From contig NZ_JACOPW010000003.1 in assembly GCF_015461845.1 (NCBI RefSeq), positions 496,001-560,000 of the forward strand: a stretch of DNA of 64,000 nucleotides, read 5' to 3'. Position 1 is the first letter of the stretch; every line of letters starts with the position of its first letter. A program made the position numbers and the translations under genes. Below, in pieces: positions 26,774 through 37,200 of this stretch. This DNA is from Pseudomonas mucoides. GTDB taxonomy: Bacteria > Pseudomonadota > Gammaproteobacteria > Pseudomonadales > Pseudomonadaceae. The notes under the pieces are model-generated. The model made no database searches, was not told the origin of the DNA, and was given only the letters and a program-made list of their open reading frames with translations.

Positions 26774-27727
26774 TCAATAAACTGTTAAAGGAAACATGAA
26801 GAAGCTATATTTTTTATTATCACCAGATTTTGATATCCACTCGCCTTTATAGCCATCACCATCTGCCTTACCAACAAACTGAGCCCGCGGGCTTTTTCCA
26901 CCAGCTGCGTACTCAGTCAATTTCATGCTTCCTGCTTCGACACATCCATCAAAAACAATTTTCTCGGAGGAGCTCTTATATTTATAACTCCCTTCACTAG
27001 CACATGAAGTATTTTTTATGTCGCCGAGAAACCAGGTACTTTTGGAAACTCTTCCGACATACGTGATGGCCGTGCCATCAGACTTCAGTTTGCAGTTCGA
27101 ATAACAAGCCATCTGAAAAAAATCGGGCTTATCCGTGTCGAAAAACAAATACGTAGCTGAATCGGCTGTTTCCCCTGCGCTATAAACAGGGATATTTATA
27201 GCGATATCTACACCCATGGACGAATCAGGCGTTTCTTTTCTTAGCTTCAGACTATTTCTGGCAGCTTTTCCACAAAATGCGCTTACTGCCGACTCACTAA
27301 ATGCTTGATCCTTTGCATTGATTAGACTTCCTTCGCCGGCTCGGCATTCATATCCATACCAAGCAGCTACCGATGCCGCTGAAATGACCTGAGAAAAACT
27401 GTAGATCCTATCGACCACAACTTGCTGCTTACTGTAGGAGAACACTACCCAGCTACGGGACTTAGAGGATGAAAAGTCCAAATGCTCCAGAACATATTTA
27501 TCACCATATATATAAAGCCAGTTAGCGCTCATCATCCCCGTATCCTCAGAGATTTCTGATAGCTTTTCACCTGTAACAGCATCAACTAAAAAACCGTCTT
27601 CATTGAGTACAACTTTGCAAGCTTGTGTTTTTTCTTTGCCGGCGCACGAATCATGACTGGGAAAAAATGGCTTCGCGTAACTTAAGGCGGGAACCAGAAT
27701 GGCTAAAATCAAAACTAAAATCTTCAA
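26774..27727 (-). CDS. Probable periplasmic immunity protein of the adjacent lytic effector
   Basis: The 317-residue protein begins with a signal peptide (KILVLILAILVPALSYA). Translation most likely starts at TTG 27727, which overlaps the effector stop as TTGA, the equivalent of the common ATGA coupling. The mature part has several cysteines (DSCAGKEKTQACK, YECRAG, AFCGKA, ACYSNCKL, TSCASEG, DGCVEAG), suiting the periplasm, where a muramidase-like toxin would act. No named family is recognised. The immunity role is inferred from coupling and location. Composition is AT-rich relative to the tss genes. Confidence 0.7.
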   Translation of the reverse strand: MKILVLILAILVPALSYAKPFFPSHDSCAGKEKTQACKVVLNEDGFLVDAVTGEKLSEISEDTGMMSANWLYIYGDKYVLEHLDFSSSKSRSWVVFSYSKQQVVVDRIYSFSQVISAASVAAWYGYECRAGEGSLINAKDQAFSESAVSAFCGKAARNSLKLRKETPDSSMGVDIAINIPVYSAGETADSATYLFFDTDKPDFFQMACYSNCKLKSDGTAITYVGRVSKSTWFLGDIKNTSCASEGSYKYKSSSEKIVFDGCVEAGSMKLTEYAAGGKSPRAQFVGKADGDGYKGEWISKSGDNKKYSFFMFPLTVY

Positions 27728-30393
27728 TTTTTAATTCTCTCTAAAAGATTTTCAAATTTTTGGGCATAAAATGCAATTACGTTTTTCTTGTCAGTCCCAT
27801 TAATGATTCTACGAGCCGTAACATAATTTTTATTTCCAGGAGATAAATGCGCAGCAAGTGTCTCTCCTGCTTTGAATACCCCGCCCTTCATTCCGCCAAT
27901 CATAATTCTAGTTGCATATTCTAACTCTAAAGCCAAATCTGGATTATTTGTAAAATCTATCCCCAAGGCTGCAGAAAACTTTTCATAGTTAGCTTTCCAG
28001 GTTATCTGACTAAGCCCACGACCCCGATACTTGTAGCCATCACCAATTTCAGTATTATGATAGTCCCTCGCCATAGCGGCCCTACGCCCTGTGGGGCCAG
28101 AACCGTAATCTATTTCAGCTTTTTCTTCACTGATTTTTTCAGCAATAGGGGCGAAGAAAACAACGCGATTAAAATCGTATGCCTCCACACGAATTGTGGC
28201 TAACATATAGGCCAAGTAAACATCATTGCACTCATCAAAGTACTCACCCCACAACTTCATCATCATCGCCAATAGCTTTTTCAGATTTTCTTCTGACTCT
28301 TGATTCAGAGAATAAGCCAGTGAAACATGAGTCACGTTGTCGTCTTCGAACCAGCCAAATACATGCCGATGTTCTTTTTTGTACTCTTCAACGAACTTCT
28401 CTATATTTAAGCACCCGCAAGAATACTTCATACAATTTGATATCAAGCCAACAGGGTGAATATGTTGTACGCTAGTAGTAGCAGTTATTCCATGCTGCCC
28501 AACCAACTTCGCCCACCAACTTAACCGTTCAATTCGTACCTTTTCTTCTACCCAAGCTTTATGAGGGTCAGAATCGCTGTGGCCAATAATTTCATCCAGG
28601 GCATCCCAGTTTTCTTTTTTGTAGTCCCATTCATTCTCATAACGCGTCACCATCTGCGATATGGGTTGAGAGAACCACGGTTTGCCCAACGCCTCCGCAA
28701 TTTCAGACGGCGCCAGCTTTTTATCCCCATTCCTGTCGAGAATCTTGTACAGCGTCTCGCTAACAGAACCAGCGAGGGCGACCTCTACATTCGGAAGATA
28801 CGATTCACGCTCTTGTTCATCGAGCCTATCTTGGGCATGCAGAAAAGCTGCTAGGTGGTCGACATTGCTCGTGGTTTCGTCAATAAAGTTGAACCCATTC
28901 CATTCAAAAGGAGAGTGCCGCGAGAGCACTGTGTCGGGTTCTGCAAACCATCCATCAATTCCATTACCATCTTTGTCACCTAATAACCCATCTAGGCGCC
29001 ACCAATAGGTGGTGGAGGTCGATGTACCCATCACAACAGATTCTTTGATTTTCTTCTCCGCTGGCAATGCTTCAAGCAATCCAACAGGAATATAGAAGTC
29101 ATACCCCACTTTATTACCTGGATCTGCTGCTTTAGGAGGGGTCGCGGCATTCATGTGTGGAGCATGAGTAACTAACCACGTGTCTACTGGTATCTTGACT
29201 AATGTCTTTTCAGCAGCGGGTAGGCCGACAGCCTTTTCTTTACTTTTACTAGTAAAAGATTTCACGTCCTCACAGCTGAAAACTTCGAGATGTAATAAAT
29301 TCTTCGGGGCGGCATCTGCATGGGTCTGGTATTTTCCAACATGCCCCAACACCTCACCGGCCCTAACTTTGAAGGCCTGAGCCAGTGGAACTACCTGCCC
29401 AATAGGGGCATGGGGCTCGTTCTTGGCCTCCAAATCTTCAAGCCAAACAAATCCAGGCAATTTACCGTCGCCACCAGCCTTTAGAACTGGAATAGGCTGA
29501 CCGCTTACGATCTCTACCAGCTTGCGATATTGTCTTGCGGCTTGTTCGTCGCTAATCCTAATCTGCGTACCCGCCGGTAAAAACGCGATCGGTTGCCCAC
29601 TGCTAGTAGCATCGCGAACGTTAGCGCCGCTCTTTTGGTCTGGAGGAGCGTCTTTTGCTTCCTCTCCTACCAGATAGCTCTCACCCCCCAGATGTTTCAT
29701 TTGCCCCTTAAATACCCATCCAGTGTTGACAGCCAAGCTTGGGAACTCAGGAGTGACGCTTACTACTTCAAGCCAGTTTTGGTTAGACGGTGCCGGTTTG
29801 GTGAGAATCTTAGTGCCACGGGGTAGTACGGCCAAAATGGGTGTTTGAGACGAATTTCCTTCACGAACCCTAAGCCCCAATGATTTGGTTCGAAGATTTT
29901 CCTTTACTTGATAAAGGCCTTTCCCCCAGAAACCCGGTGGTTTAAGCGTAGGATTCGTTTTATAGGTTTCCCAATCAAGTAGGTGCATATAGAGACTGAA
30001 GAAAGTCAGGCTCGGCCCAGTTGCAGCAGCCGCACCGGTAGCAGGAGCTGGCGTAGAAGGTGACGGAAGTTCAAGTCGATGCTTCACCAGCACAAACCCC
30101 GTCGAATAAACCGAGTGCGCCGAGCCAAAATCAGAAGTCGGATATTTCTCGTCAATTCGGTATGCGACGACCTCTCCATCAGCGATGCATCTGACCTCCG
30201 TCAAATCCTTCACCAACCCCGAAGCTTCATCGAAGTGAACACCACCATGCCAAAGGCCATTTGCCCCCAATGGGTAGTAACCATCTTTAGCTTTGGCTAA
30301 CGCTTTGTAGAACTGCTGCGGATCGGTCGCTTCGGCTGTCCCTACTTTCAGGGGATACGACCATTTTTGAATTTTGTTTGTTGTCTCTGTCAT
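27724..30393 (-). CDS. VgrG-linked type VI effector: M23-like/SH3/EF-hand/GH19-like lytic protein
   Basis: The protein has 889 residues from ATG 30393 (TTG six bases earlier is possible). Domains in order: an M23-like fold begins at about 40-110 (GLWHGGVHF, CIADGEVVAYR, SLYMHLLDW). Two SH3-like segments are inserted (about 165-235, LRVREGNSSQTPILAVLPRGT; about 250-330, ANVRDATSSGQPIAFLPAGT). The fold resumes at about 335-375 (VRAGEVLGHVGKY, NLLHLEVFS). An EF-hand (LDRNGDKKLAPSEIAEALG) lies mid-protein, and a GH19/endolysin-like domain at the end (YMLATIRVEAYDF, GDGYKYRGRGLSQITWKANY). The M23 zinc ligands are altered (HxH is LxH), so the lytic activity probably lies in the C-terminus. There is no signal peptide, fitting delivery by the upstream VgrG. 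Confidence 0.75.
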   Translation of the reverse strand: MTETTNKIQKWSYPLKVGTAEATDPQQFYKALAKAKDGYYPLGANGLWHGGVHFDEASGLVKDLTEVRCIADGEVVAYRIDEKYPTSDFGSAHSVYSTGFVLVKHRLELPSPSTPAPATGAAAATGPSLTFFSLYMHLLDWETYKTNPTLKPPGFWGKGLYQVKENLRTKSLGLRVREGNSSQTPILAVLPRGTKILTKPAPSNQNWLEVVSVTPEFPSLAVNTGWVFKGQMKHLGGESYLVGEEAKDAPPDQKSGANVRDATSSGQPIAFLPAGTQIRISDEQAARQYRKLVEIVSGQPIPVLKAGGDGKLPGFVWLEDLEAKNEPHAPIGQVVPLAQAFKVRAGEVLGHVGKYQTHADAAPKNLLHLEVFSCEDVKSFTSKSKEKAVGLPAAEKTLVKIPVDTWLVTHAPHMNAATPPKAADPGNKVGYDFYIPVGLLEALPAEKKIKESVVMGTSTSTTYWWRLDGLLGDKDGNGIDGWFAEPDTVLSRHSPFEWNGFNFIDETTSNVDHLAAFLHAQDRLDEQERESYLPNVEVALAGSVSETLYKILDRNGDKKLAPSEIAEALGKPWFSQPISQMVTRYENEWDYKKENWDALDEIIGHSDSDPHKAWVEEKVRIERLSWWAKLVGQHGITATTSVQHIHPVGLISNCMKYSCGCLNIEKFVEEYKKEHRHVFGWFEDDNVTHVSLAYSLNQESEENLKKLLAMMMKLWGEYFDECNDVYLAYMLATIRVEAYDFNRVVFFAPIAEKISEEKAEIDYGSGPTGRRAAMARDYHNTEIGDGYKYRGRGLSQITWKANYEKFSAALGIDFTNNPDLALELEYATRIMIGGMKGGVFKAGETLAAHLSPGNKNYVTARRIINGTDKKNVIAFYAQKFENLLERIKN

Positions 30394-30444
30394 TACCAAT
30401 TACCTGAATTCTGATCCCTGGTGGCTTGGATTGCCGTCAATGTC

Positions 30445-32487
30445 TTACCCGGAAAAATTGAGCATTCGTTTCGGTTTGCGTTTGACCTGTTCCTCAGGCG
30501 CATTCCCCAACGCCTGATCCATCAAACTCCCCGCCTTATCCTTATCCGCAGCCCCCGGCAGCACCGGCGGCTTAATCCCAATCCCCGTCCCGCTCCCTGC
30601 CGAACCACCCGCATTAATCTTCACCACCGGCCCAACCACCGTCACCCCGCCGGCATCCAGCTTGATAAAGCTCCCTCCCCCCAAAATGGTGAGTTCGCTG
30701 CCAGCTTCGATAACAATCTTCGCCCCAGCCTTCAGATGAATCTCTTTCCCAACACTCGTCAGTTGCGCAGTCCCGAGCTTCACGTGCTGGTTCTGCCCAA
30801 TCGTCAGGTGATCATCCAGCCGCGTTTCAACCTTGCGGTCGGCGATCGTGGTGCGATGCTCTTCCGCCTTGAGCTCGGTGTAGGTGTTCTTGACCACCGT
30901 GTCATGCCGCTCATTGCCGACGCGAATCTTCTGATCATGCTCAATGTTTTCATCCCAATCCCGCTGCGCATGAATAAAGATCTGCTCCGCACCCTTCTTG
31001 TCTTCAATCCGCAGTTCATTAAACCCACCGCCCCCCGGTGAGCTGAGGGTTTTGAAGACGGTGCGGGTTTTGTTCGCCGGCAATTCGTAGGGGACCTGGT
31101 TTTCCTTGTGGTACAGGCACCCGGTCACCAACGGCTGATCGGGGTCGCCTTCGAGGAAGGTGACGAGGACTTCCATGCCGATGCGCGGGATGACGATGGC
31201 GCCGTAGCGGTCGCCGGCCCAGCTCGATGAAACGCGCATCCAGCAGCTGGTTTTGTCGTCGGCCAAGCCTTCGCGGTCCCAGTGGAATTGCACTTTGATG
31301 CGGCCGTACTGATCGCAGTGGATTTCTTCGCCTTTGGGCCCTGTGACCATGGCGGTCTGGCTGCCGAGGACGCGGGGCTTGGGGTGTTCCAGCGCGGGGC
31401 GGTAGAAGACGTTCCACGGGGTGGCGAGGAAGCGGTTGCGGTAGCCCTGGTGGAAGTCGTCTTTGTTGTCGGTGGTGTCGCTGGTCACCGATTCTTCGAG
31501 GACTTGCGGTTGTTTGCCTTCGTGGACGATTTCGGTGAGCAGCCAGAGGTCGTTCCACTCGGTGCGCGGGTGGTCGGACATTTCCAGGAAGTGGCCGCTG
31601 ATCAGCCTTGTCTGGTCGCCGTGGCCTTCGGCTTGCTGGTAGTCGGCGCGGTGGCGTTCGAGGGCGCGTTGGCTGAGGAATTTGCCGCGCGCGCGATCGA
31701 GGAAGCGGCCAGGGTAGTCGTAATCTTCCAGATCCGGTTCGGTGCTTTCGCCGTCGGGTTTGTAGGCGGCTTCGAGTTGCAGGCGTGGTTTTTCGAAATC
31801 GTAGTCGCGGCGCGTGACGCGGCCGGTGCGGGTTTCGAGGCGCAGTTTGAAGCCTTTGATGACGGGCTCGTCGGCGACCATGCCGCTGCCTTGCACATAC
31901 GCGGTTGGCTGGCCGAGCTTCGGGAATACGGTCTGGTCGTCGCCGAAGACCAGCAGATGGGCTTTGTCGCTGTGCTGGAAGTGGTAGTGAATGCCTTCCT
32001 CTTCGCACAGGCGCTGGACGAAGTGCAGGTCGGTTTCGTCGTACTGCACGCAGTAGTCGCGGTCCGGGCACGGTTGGCTGAGCTGGAAGCGGTAGGCGTT
32101 GCCTTTGATGCCGTGCTCTTCGAGGATCAGCGCGATGATTTTCGGCGCCGACATCTGCTGGTAAATGCGCTGGTTGGTGCGGTGATGCAGGTATTGCAGG
32201 TGCGGCACCAGGGAGATTTTGTAACGGGTCAGGCGCTTGCCGGCATCGCCTTGGGCGACGCGGTAGATCTGGCCGTGGATGCCGGAACCCTGTGGATCGA
32301 ACGCCAGGAACGCCTGTTTGTGCAGGAGTTTTTCCAGGTCCAGATCGGGGTTTTCGCTGACCAGTTCGAGGTCGAAGCGATACGGCTGGCTGATGCCTTC
32401 GGGGCCGGTGAACGACAGCACTTGCAGGTCGCCGACGTAGTCTTCAACCGTCAGAGTGAAATGTGTTTCGTTAGCGAGGTTGAACAT
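30445..32487 (-). CDS. vgrG: VgrG spike protein (TssI)
   Basis: VgrG trimerises into the tip of the type VI tail and carries effectors. The 680-residue protein has the gp27-like N-terminus (FTLTVEDYVGDLQVLSFTGPEGISQPYRFDLELVSE), the Rhs/Vgr core (PQYLHHRTNQRIYQ-like LVPHLQYLHHRTNQRIYQ, YDETDLHFVQRLCEEEGIHYHF) and the gp5 OB fold (GEEIHCDQYGRIKVQFHWDREG, SSSWAGDRYGAIVIPRIGMEVLV). A C-terminal beta-helix follows (KNTYTELKAEEHRTTI..LTSVGKEIHLKAGAKIVIEAGSELTILGGGSFIKLD). A short tail with no toxin domain ends it. GGGAG precedes the start. It lies between the kinase and the cargo effector. Confidence 0.95.
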   Translation of the reverse strand: MFNLANETHFTLTVEDYVGDLQVLSFTGPEGISQPYRFDLELVSENPDLDLEKLLHKQAFLAFDPQGSGIHGQIYRVAQGDAGKRLTRYKISLVPHLQYLHHRTNQRIYQQMSAPKIIALILEEHGIKGNAYRFQLSQPCPDRDYCVQYDETDLHFVQRLCEEEGIHYHFQHSDKAHLLVFGDDQTVFPKLGQPTAYVQGSGMVADEPVIKGFKLRLETRTGRVTRRDYDFEKPRLQLEAAYKPDGESTEPDLEDYDYPGRFLDRARGKFLSQRALERHRADYQQAEGHGDQTRLISGHFLEMSDHPRTEWNDLWLLTEIVHEGKQPQVLEESVTSDTTDNKDDFHQGYRNRFLATPWNVFYRPALEHPKPRVLGSQTAMVTGPKGEEIHCDQYGRIKVQFHWDREGLADDKTSCWMRVSSSWAGDRYGAIVIPRIGMEVLVTFLEGDPDQPLVTGCLYHKENQVPYELPANKTRTVFKTLSSPGGGGFNELRIEDKKGAEQIFIHAQRDWDENIEHDQKIRVGNERHDTVVKNTYTELKAEEHRTTIADRKVETRLDDHLTIGQNQHVKLGTAQLTSVGKEIHLKAGAKIVIEAGSELTILGGGSFIKLDAGGVTVVGPVVKINAGGSAGSGTGIGIKPPVLPGAADKDKAGSLMDQALGNAPEEQVKRKPKRMLNFSG

Positions 32488-32515
32488 TGCTTGCTCCCTG
32501 TTCGGTGGTCATCCG

Positions 32516-33517
32516 TTACGCCTTCAATCGCAGGCGTTGCAGCAAAGACGATGTGGCGCCCAGGGCGTCACGCAGTTGGGCGGCGGTGATGGTGCGCTTG
32601 GCCGCATCGAAAGCCAGCGCCGTTCGCAGGGCTGGCCAGCAGTGTTTGGGCAGGTTTCGCGGCGGGTGCAGCTCGCGTTCGAGCTGGCCGTCGCGGGCCT
32701 CGGTCGAGGGCAAGCGGCGGAACGGGTGTTTGCCGCCGGCCAGTTCGTAGAGCACGCAGGCCACGCCGTACACATCGGCGCTGGCGGTCAGCGGTTGGCC
32801 TTCGAGCAGTTCCGGGGCGGCGTAGCCGGGGGTCCAGGCGTTGAAGCGGTCGCGACTCAGGTGCGGCAGGCCGGGGAGAATGCCTTCCACCGCCTGGCCG
32901 AGGCCGAAGTCGAACAGGCGCACGCCTTCTTCGCTGAGCATCACGTTGCTCGGCTTCATGTCGCCGTGCAGCACGCCGCGCGAGTGGGCGTAGGCCAGCG
33001 CGTCGAGCAGCGGCAGCGCGATGTCGCGCAGTTCTTTCCACGGCAGGCCCAGGGGCCGCTCGCAGAGTAATTTGTCCAGGGTCAACCCACGCATGAGTTC
33101 CATGGTGATGAAGGCGCGCTGGCAGTCGGTGTCCACTTCAAAGCTGTGCAAGCGCAGCACGTTGTCGTGGCGCAGGCGCCGGATCAGGGCGAACTCGCTG
33201 TAGAGCAAGGCACTGGCGTCCGGCGATTCGGCAAATTCTTCGCTGAGGATTTTCAGCGCGATATAAGGGTCGGGATCGCCGAACTGTTCGCTCAGCAAGT
33301 CCCGTGCGCGGTAAACCGCGCCCATGCCGCCGGCACCGAGCAGACGCTCGATGCGGTAACGGCCTGCGAGCACGTCGGGCATTTCGCCGATGCTGGCCTT
33401 GGTTGGCGCCAGCGCGGGCTCAGCTTTATGCGACTTGGCGAACGCGAAGTAAGTCAGGTTATTGGCTTCCTCGTCGGTCACCAGCAGGTCGTCGAGCGGC
33501 GGCATGAGTTGGGTCAT
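32516..33517 (-). CDS. Type VI-associated serine/threonine kinase (Stk1/PpkA-like)
   Basis: The kinase has 333 residues from ATG 33517, which overlaps the phosphatase stop as ATGA; the longer open frame upstream is only read-through of that gene. Kinase motifs are the glycine loop LLGAGGMGAVYRA, lysine in YIALKIL, HGDMKPSNVM as catalytic loop (HRD changed to HGD, common in such kinases), FDFGLG and APELLEG. There is no transmembrane segment, unlike PpkA of HSI-I, and this matches HSI-II Stk1. It probably phosphorylates the FHA protein to switch assembly (inference from HSI-I). Confidence 0.92.
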   Translation of the reverse strand: MTQLMPPLDDLLVTDEEANNLTYFAFAKSHKAEPALAPTKASIGEMPDVLAGRYRIERLLGAGGMGAVYRARDLLSEQFGDPDPYIALKILSEEFAESPDASALLYSEFALIRRLRHDNVLRLHSFEVDTDCQRAFITMELMRGLTLDKLLCERPLGLPWKELRDIALPLLDALAYAHSRGVLHGDMKPSNVMLSEEGVRLFDFGLGQAVEGILPGLPHLSRDRFNAWTPGYAAPELLEGQPLTASADVYGVACVLYELAGGKHPFRRLPSTEARDGQLERELHPPRNLPKHCWPALRTALAFDAAKRTITAAQLRDALGATSSLLQRLRLKA

Positions 33518-34242
33518 TGTCGGATCACCACGGCAGTCAGGTTGTCCCGGGCCGAGCCACGCAAGGCGCCATCGAACAGACGCTCCAGCGCAACGTGCGG
33601 CGCGGTCAGGCTCAGGGCGTTGCCCAAGGCATCGCTGCTCAACCCGTTGTACAAACCATCGCTGCACAACAGAAACGCATCGCCGGGATAAACCTCGAGT
33701 TCGAGCACGTCCAGGGTCAATTGCTCGGCCGCCCCGACCGCTCGGGTCAGGGCATGGGCGGCAGGGTGAGCCTTGGCGTCTTCGATGCTCATGTTTTGCT
33801 CGTCGATCAGTTGCTGTTGCAGCGAGTGGTCCTTGGACAGTTGATACAAACGCTGGCCGCGCCACAGGTAGCAACGGCTGTCACCGGCCCAGATGCAGGC
33901 CGCGCGATTGCCGTCCACCAACAGCGCCACCACGGTGCTGCCCATGATGCTGTCGTGGCGCCCGGCGGTGACGGTCAACTCCTGCCCCAAGCGGCGGTTC
34001 AACCAGTGCAGGCACTGGCGAATGCCTTTGAGGCGTTCGTCGAAATCATCCTGCACCGGCAATTCCGCCAGGCTGGCGACGATCAACTGGCTGGCAATGT
34101 CGCCCCCCTGATGACCGCCCATGCCGTCCGCGACCACCCACAGCCCCTGCTGCGGGCAGTCGAGAAAAGCATCTTCGTTGCGCGCCCGAACCTTGCCGGC
34201 GTCGGTACGCGCAGCGCTGCGCCAGGGACTGGCAACCAGCAT
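33514..34242 (-). CDS. Type VI-associated PP2C phosphatase (Stp1/PppA-like)
   Basis: The 242-residue PP2C-family phosphatase counteracts the adjacent kinase. Metal-binding motifs are present: RARNEDAF, VVADGMGGHQGG, GDSRCYLWR, LLCSDGLYN and ARDNLTAVVI. It overlaps tssM by one base (TGATG) and the kinase gene by four (ATGA). It is cytoplasmic, with no signal peptide. Confidence 0.95.
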   Translation of the reverse strand: MLVASPWRSAARTDAGKVRARNEDAFLDCPQQGLWVVADGMGGHQGGDIASQLIVASLAELPVQDDFDERLKGIRQCLHWLNRRLGQELTVTAGRHDSIMGSTVVALLVDGNRAACIWAGDSRCYLWRGQRLYQLSKDHSLQQQLIDEQNMSIEDAKAHPAAHALTRAVGAAEQLTLDVLELEVYPGDAFLLCSDGLYNGLSSDALGNALSLTAPHVALERLFDGALRGSARDNLTAVVIRQ

Positions 34243-37200
34243 CAGAGCTGCACCGGCATACGGAAGGTGCGCAGCACGCCCATGTCGAACGGGTTCGGTG
34301 TGCGCTGGCTGCTGAGCAGGTAATTGGCGCGCAGGCCGCCTACGTCAGCTTTCAATACCAGCACATCGCGACCGCTCAGGTACTCGGTCTGCATCAGATC
34401 GAACAGACGGAACAGCGACCATGGGCCGGTGTTCTTTTCGATACCGATCGGGCGCCCGGCCATTTTGTCGAGGACCAGGCTGGTGCGACCGTCTTCAGCG
34501 TCGGTCGGCCATTTGAACGACACCGGCACAATCGGACCGTGGCGGTATTCGATGGTCTTGTCGCCAAACTTGAACTCGGAACGGCTGACGGCCGGGTCGA
34601 GGGTGTACGGCTCCAGTTTGAACTGCACTTGCGGCTCGGCCGGGTTGATCGAGAAGAAGCTCTGGCGAATCACTTGGGCCGCGGCCATCTGGTCGAGGTA
34701 GACCTTGGAAATTGGCAGGCTGTGACCGTCGATGCTACGCAGGCGGTAGTTACCCGGATCGCCACTGACGAACGGACGCATGTAGGTCTCGAAGAAGCGA
34801 TCGTTGATGCCCTGGGCCTTGAAGAACTCGCGGAAGTCGCTGATCGCCACGTCACTGGTGCTGTGGGCGCTGAACGGATAACGCTTGTTGATCGCCTTGC
34901 CATAGAAGCTGTACAGCTCGCTCTGATAGCGCTGGTTCAGGTACTGATAAGAATCGTTGAGCACCAGACGCCAGGTGTCTTCGGCCAGCACGTTGAACCA
35001 CACACTGACCGGACGCGGCAGACGATTCGAAGCATTGCGCAGGGCGCTCAGCGCATCACGCTGGCCGCTCATGCGGGTCTTGGCCATTTCAAACGCGGCC
35101 TGCTCCGGGGAACTGGCGCGGGCCAGGCTCGCCAGCTGCATTTGCAGGTCGTTGAGCGCCGCCAGGGCTGGGGTCAAATCAGCGGCCGGGCCGTTGTTGT
35201 CGTCCAGCAAACGGTGCAACGGTTCAAAGCGGCGTTGCAGTGATTTCTTCGCGGTGTCCGGCAGGTTCTTGGTCATGTCAGCGGCTTTATCCGCCGCCGC
35301 TGCCGCGAGTTTGCCGAGCTTGCCGCCCTTCTCTGCCAGTTTCCCGGCTGCATCGGCGGCGTCTTCAGCGCTGTCAGCGGCCACCGGGAAGCGCGTATTC
35401 TCGCGCACTTCCACCAGCAGTTGCAGGACTGGCGAGTTGGCCGAGGTCAGGCCCGCCAGTTGCTCGGCGCCCTCACCCGCGTCGTTGATCGGCGGCAACG
35501 CAACCTGGCCGACCGCTTCGCTCCAGAAGTTGGCGTAGTCGCGGAAGTACAGCTGTTCCAGTTCGACCATCAGGCGACGCAAGTCCATGCCGCTGATGCC
35601 CGAGCCTTCCCCCAGTACCCAGTTGTCACGCAGGATGTCGGTGACCAGCGCACTGCCCTGGACCGAGAAATACTGCTGATAACCCTGCTGGGTGTAGAAG
35701 CCGGGAATCACGTAATCGGTGCCGACAAACAGCGAACCTTGTGGGCCGAGGTGTTGGCTGAGACGGTATTCCGGCAGGTTGCGGGCCTGCTCGCGCAGCA
35801 TCCGGTAAACCACGTTGGCCAGCGATTCGCTGCGCAGGACCTGACGGGCCTGTGCCACCAGTTGATCGTTGAGCGGGTAGATAAACGGCTGCTGCAGCAA
35901 ACGCTCGAAGTGCGTGTTCAAGCCGTTCTGCACGGCGGTGTTGCCGGCATAACGCTGGGACCATTCGGTGGCAACCCAATCCTTGAGCCACGGGCCGTCG
36001 CGACGGTCTTTCATGTTCAGCATCAGGTACGCGCGCAGGCTGTTGAGCAGGCGTTCGCGGTCGTGCATGTTGGCGCGGATCTGCCCTTCCAGCAGCGTCG
36101 CAACCTTCGGCAGCAATTGCGCTTCGAGCTCGCGCTCGTAGGCGTTCTTGACCACTGGATTGACGTCTTCGCCTTGATACAGACCGCCACGCTCGTGGTA
36201 ACTCACGTCGCCTTTTTTCGGGAAGACCTGAGTCGCCGCGTAGGCCGTGTCGAGCGGCTTGAGCACCGCCATGGAATCATCGCGCGCGGTCAGCGCCGAG
36301 CGCTGTTGCGTCCAGTTGGTGGCCAAGTTACGCAGGTTTTCCAGACGCTCGTAGTTGGCGGAGAAACCGCCCGCCCAGAGCATGCCGAACAGCGCCAATG
36401 CCGCCAGCGCGCCCACATACAGCGCACGTTGGCCCCAATGGATGCGGCTGCGTTCGCGCTTGTCCAGACCGGCCAGATCGGCCTCGGGGAAAATCACCCG
36501 GCTAAGCAAATGATGGATGAAGCGGGAACGGCCGCTGCGCAGGGTCGGCAGCACGCCCGCGTTCATGCCCAGATTGGCGCCGATGCCGGCGGTGGTCTGG
36601 TCCATTTCCTGGGTCAGGTGCGGTGCGCTGGTCAGGTAGAAACCGCGCAACTGGCTGACACGCTGGTAGCGGTTGCCAGTGAACGCCATGTCGACGAACA
36701 GGCACAGGCGCTCGCCGATCTGCCCCAGCTGATGCGGGAAGTCGAGGATGCGGCCACGGCGCTGGGTGTCGCGCTCCTGATGCATGCGCATGATCACCTG
36801 GCTGTTCAGGCGACGCAGCAGCTCTTCGAACTCGGCGCGCAATACTACAACGTCGGTGCCGCTCTGCTCTTTGCGGAAGCTGGTGCCGAGCACCTGATCG
36901 CTTTCTTCGCGGGTCAGTTGATCGAAGAACTCGTCGAAACCGAGCAGCTTGTCGGCCTTGCTCAGGACCAGGTAAACCGGCACGTCGACGTGGAGTTTTT
37001 GATGCACGTCCTGCAAGCGCGCACGCACCTGGCGGGCCAGGGTGTCGAGGTCTTTCTCGTCGGGGCACAGCAGGGTTTCCACCGGAATGGTCACCAGCAC
37101 ACCGTTCAATGGCCGGTTGCGGCGACGCTTGCGCAGCAGGTCGAGCAAGGTGCTCCAGGCGCTGCCGTCGACTTCGCCGTCCGGCTGGGTCAGGTAGCGC

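Noticed and set aside
33518..33874. N-terminal extension of the Ser/Thr kinase
   Set aside because: It is the phosphatase gene read in another frame. The ATG at 33517 overlaps the phosphatase stop and begins the kinase homology.
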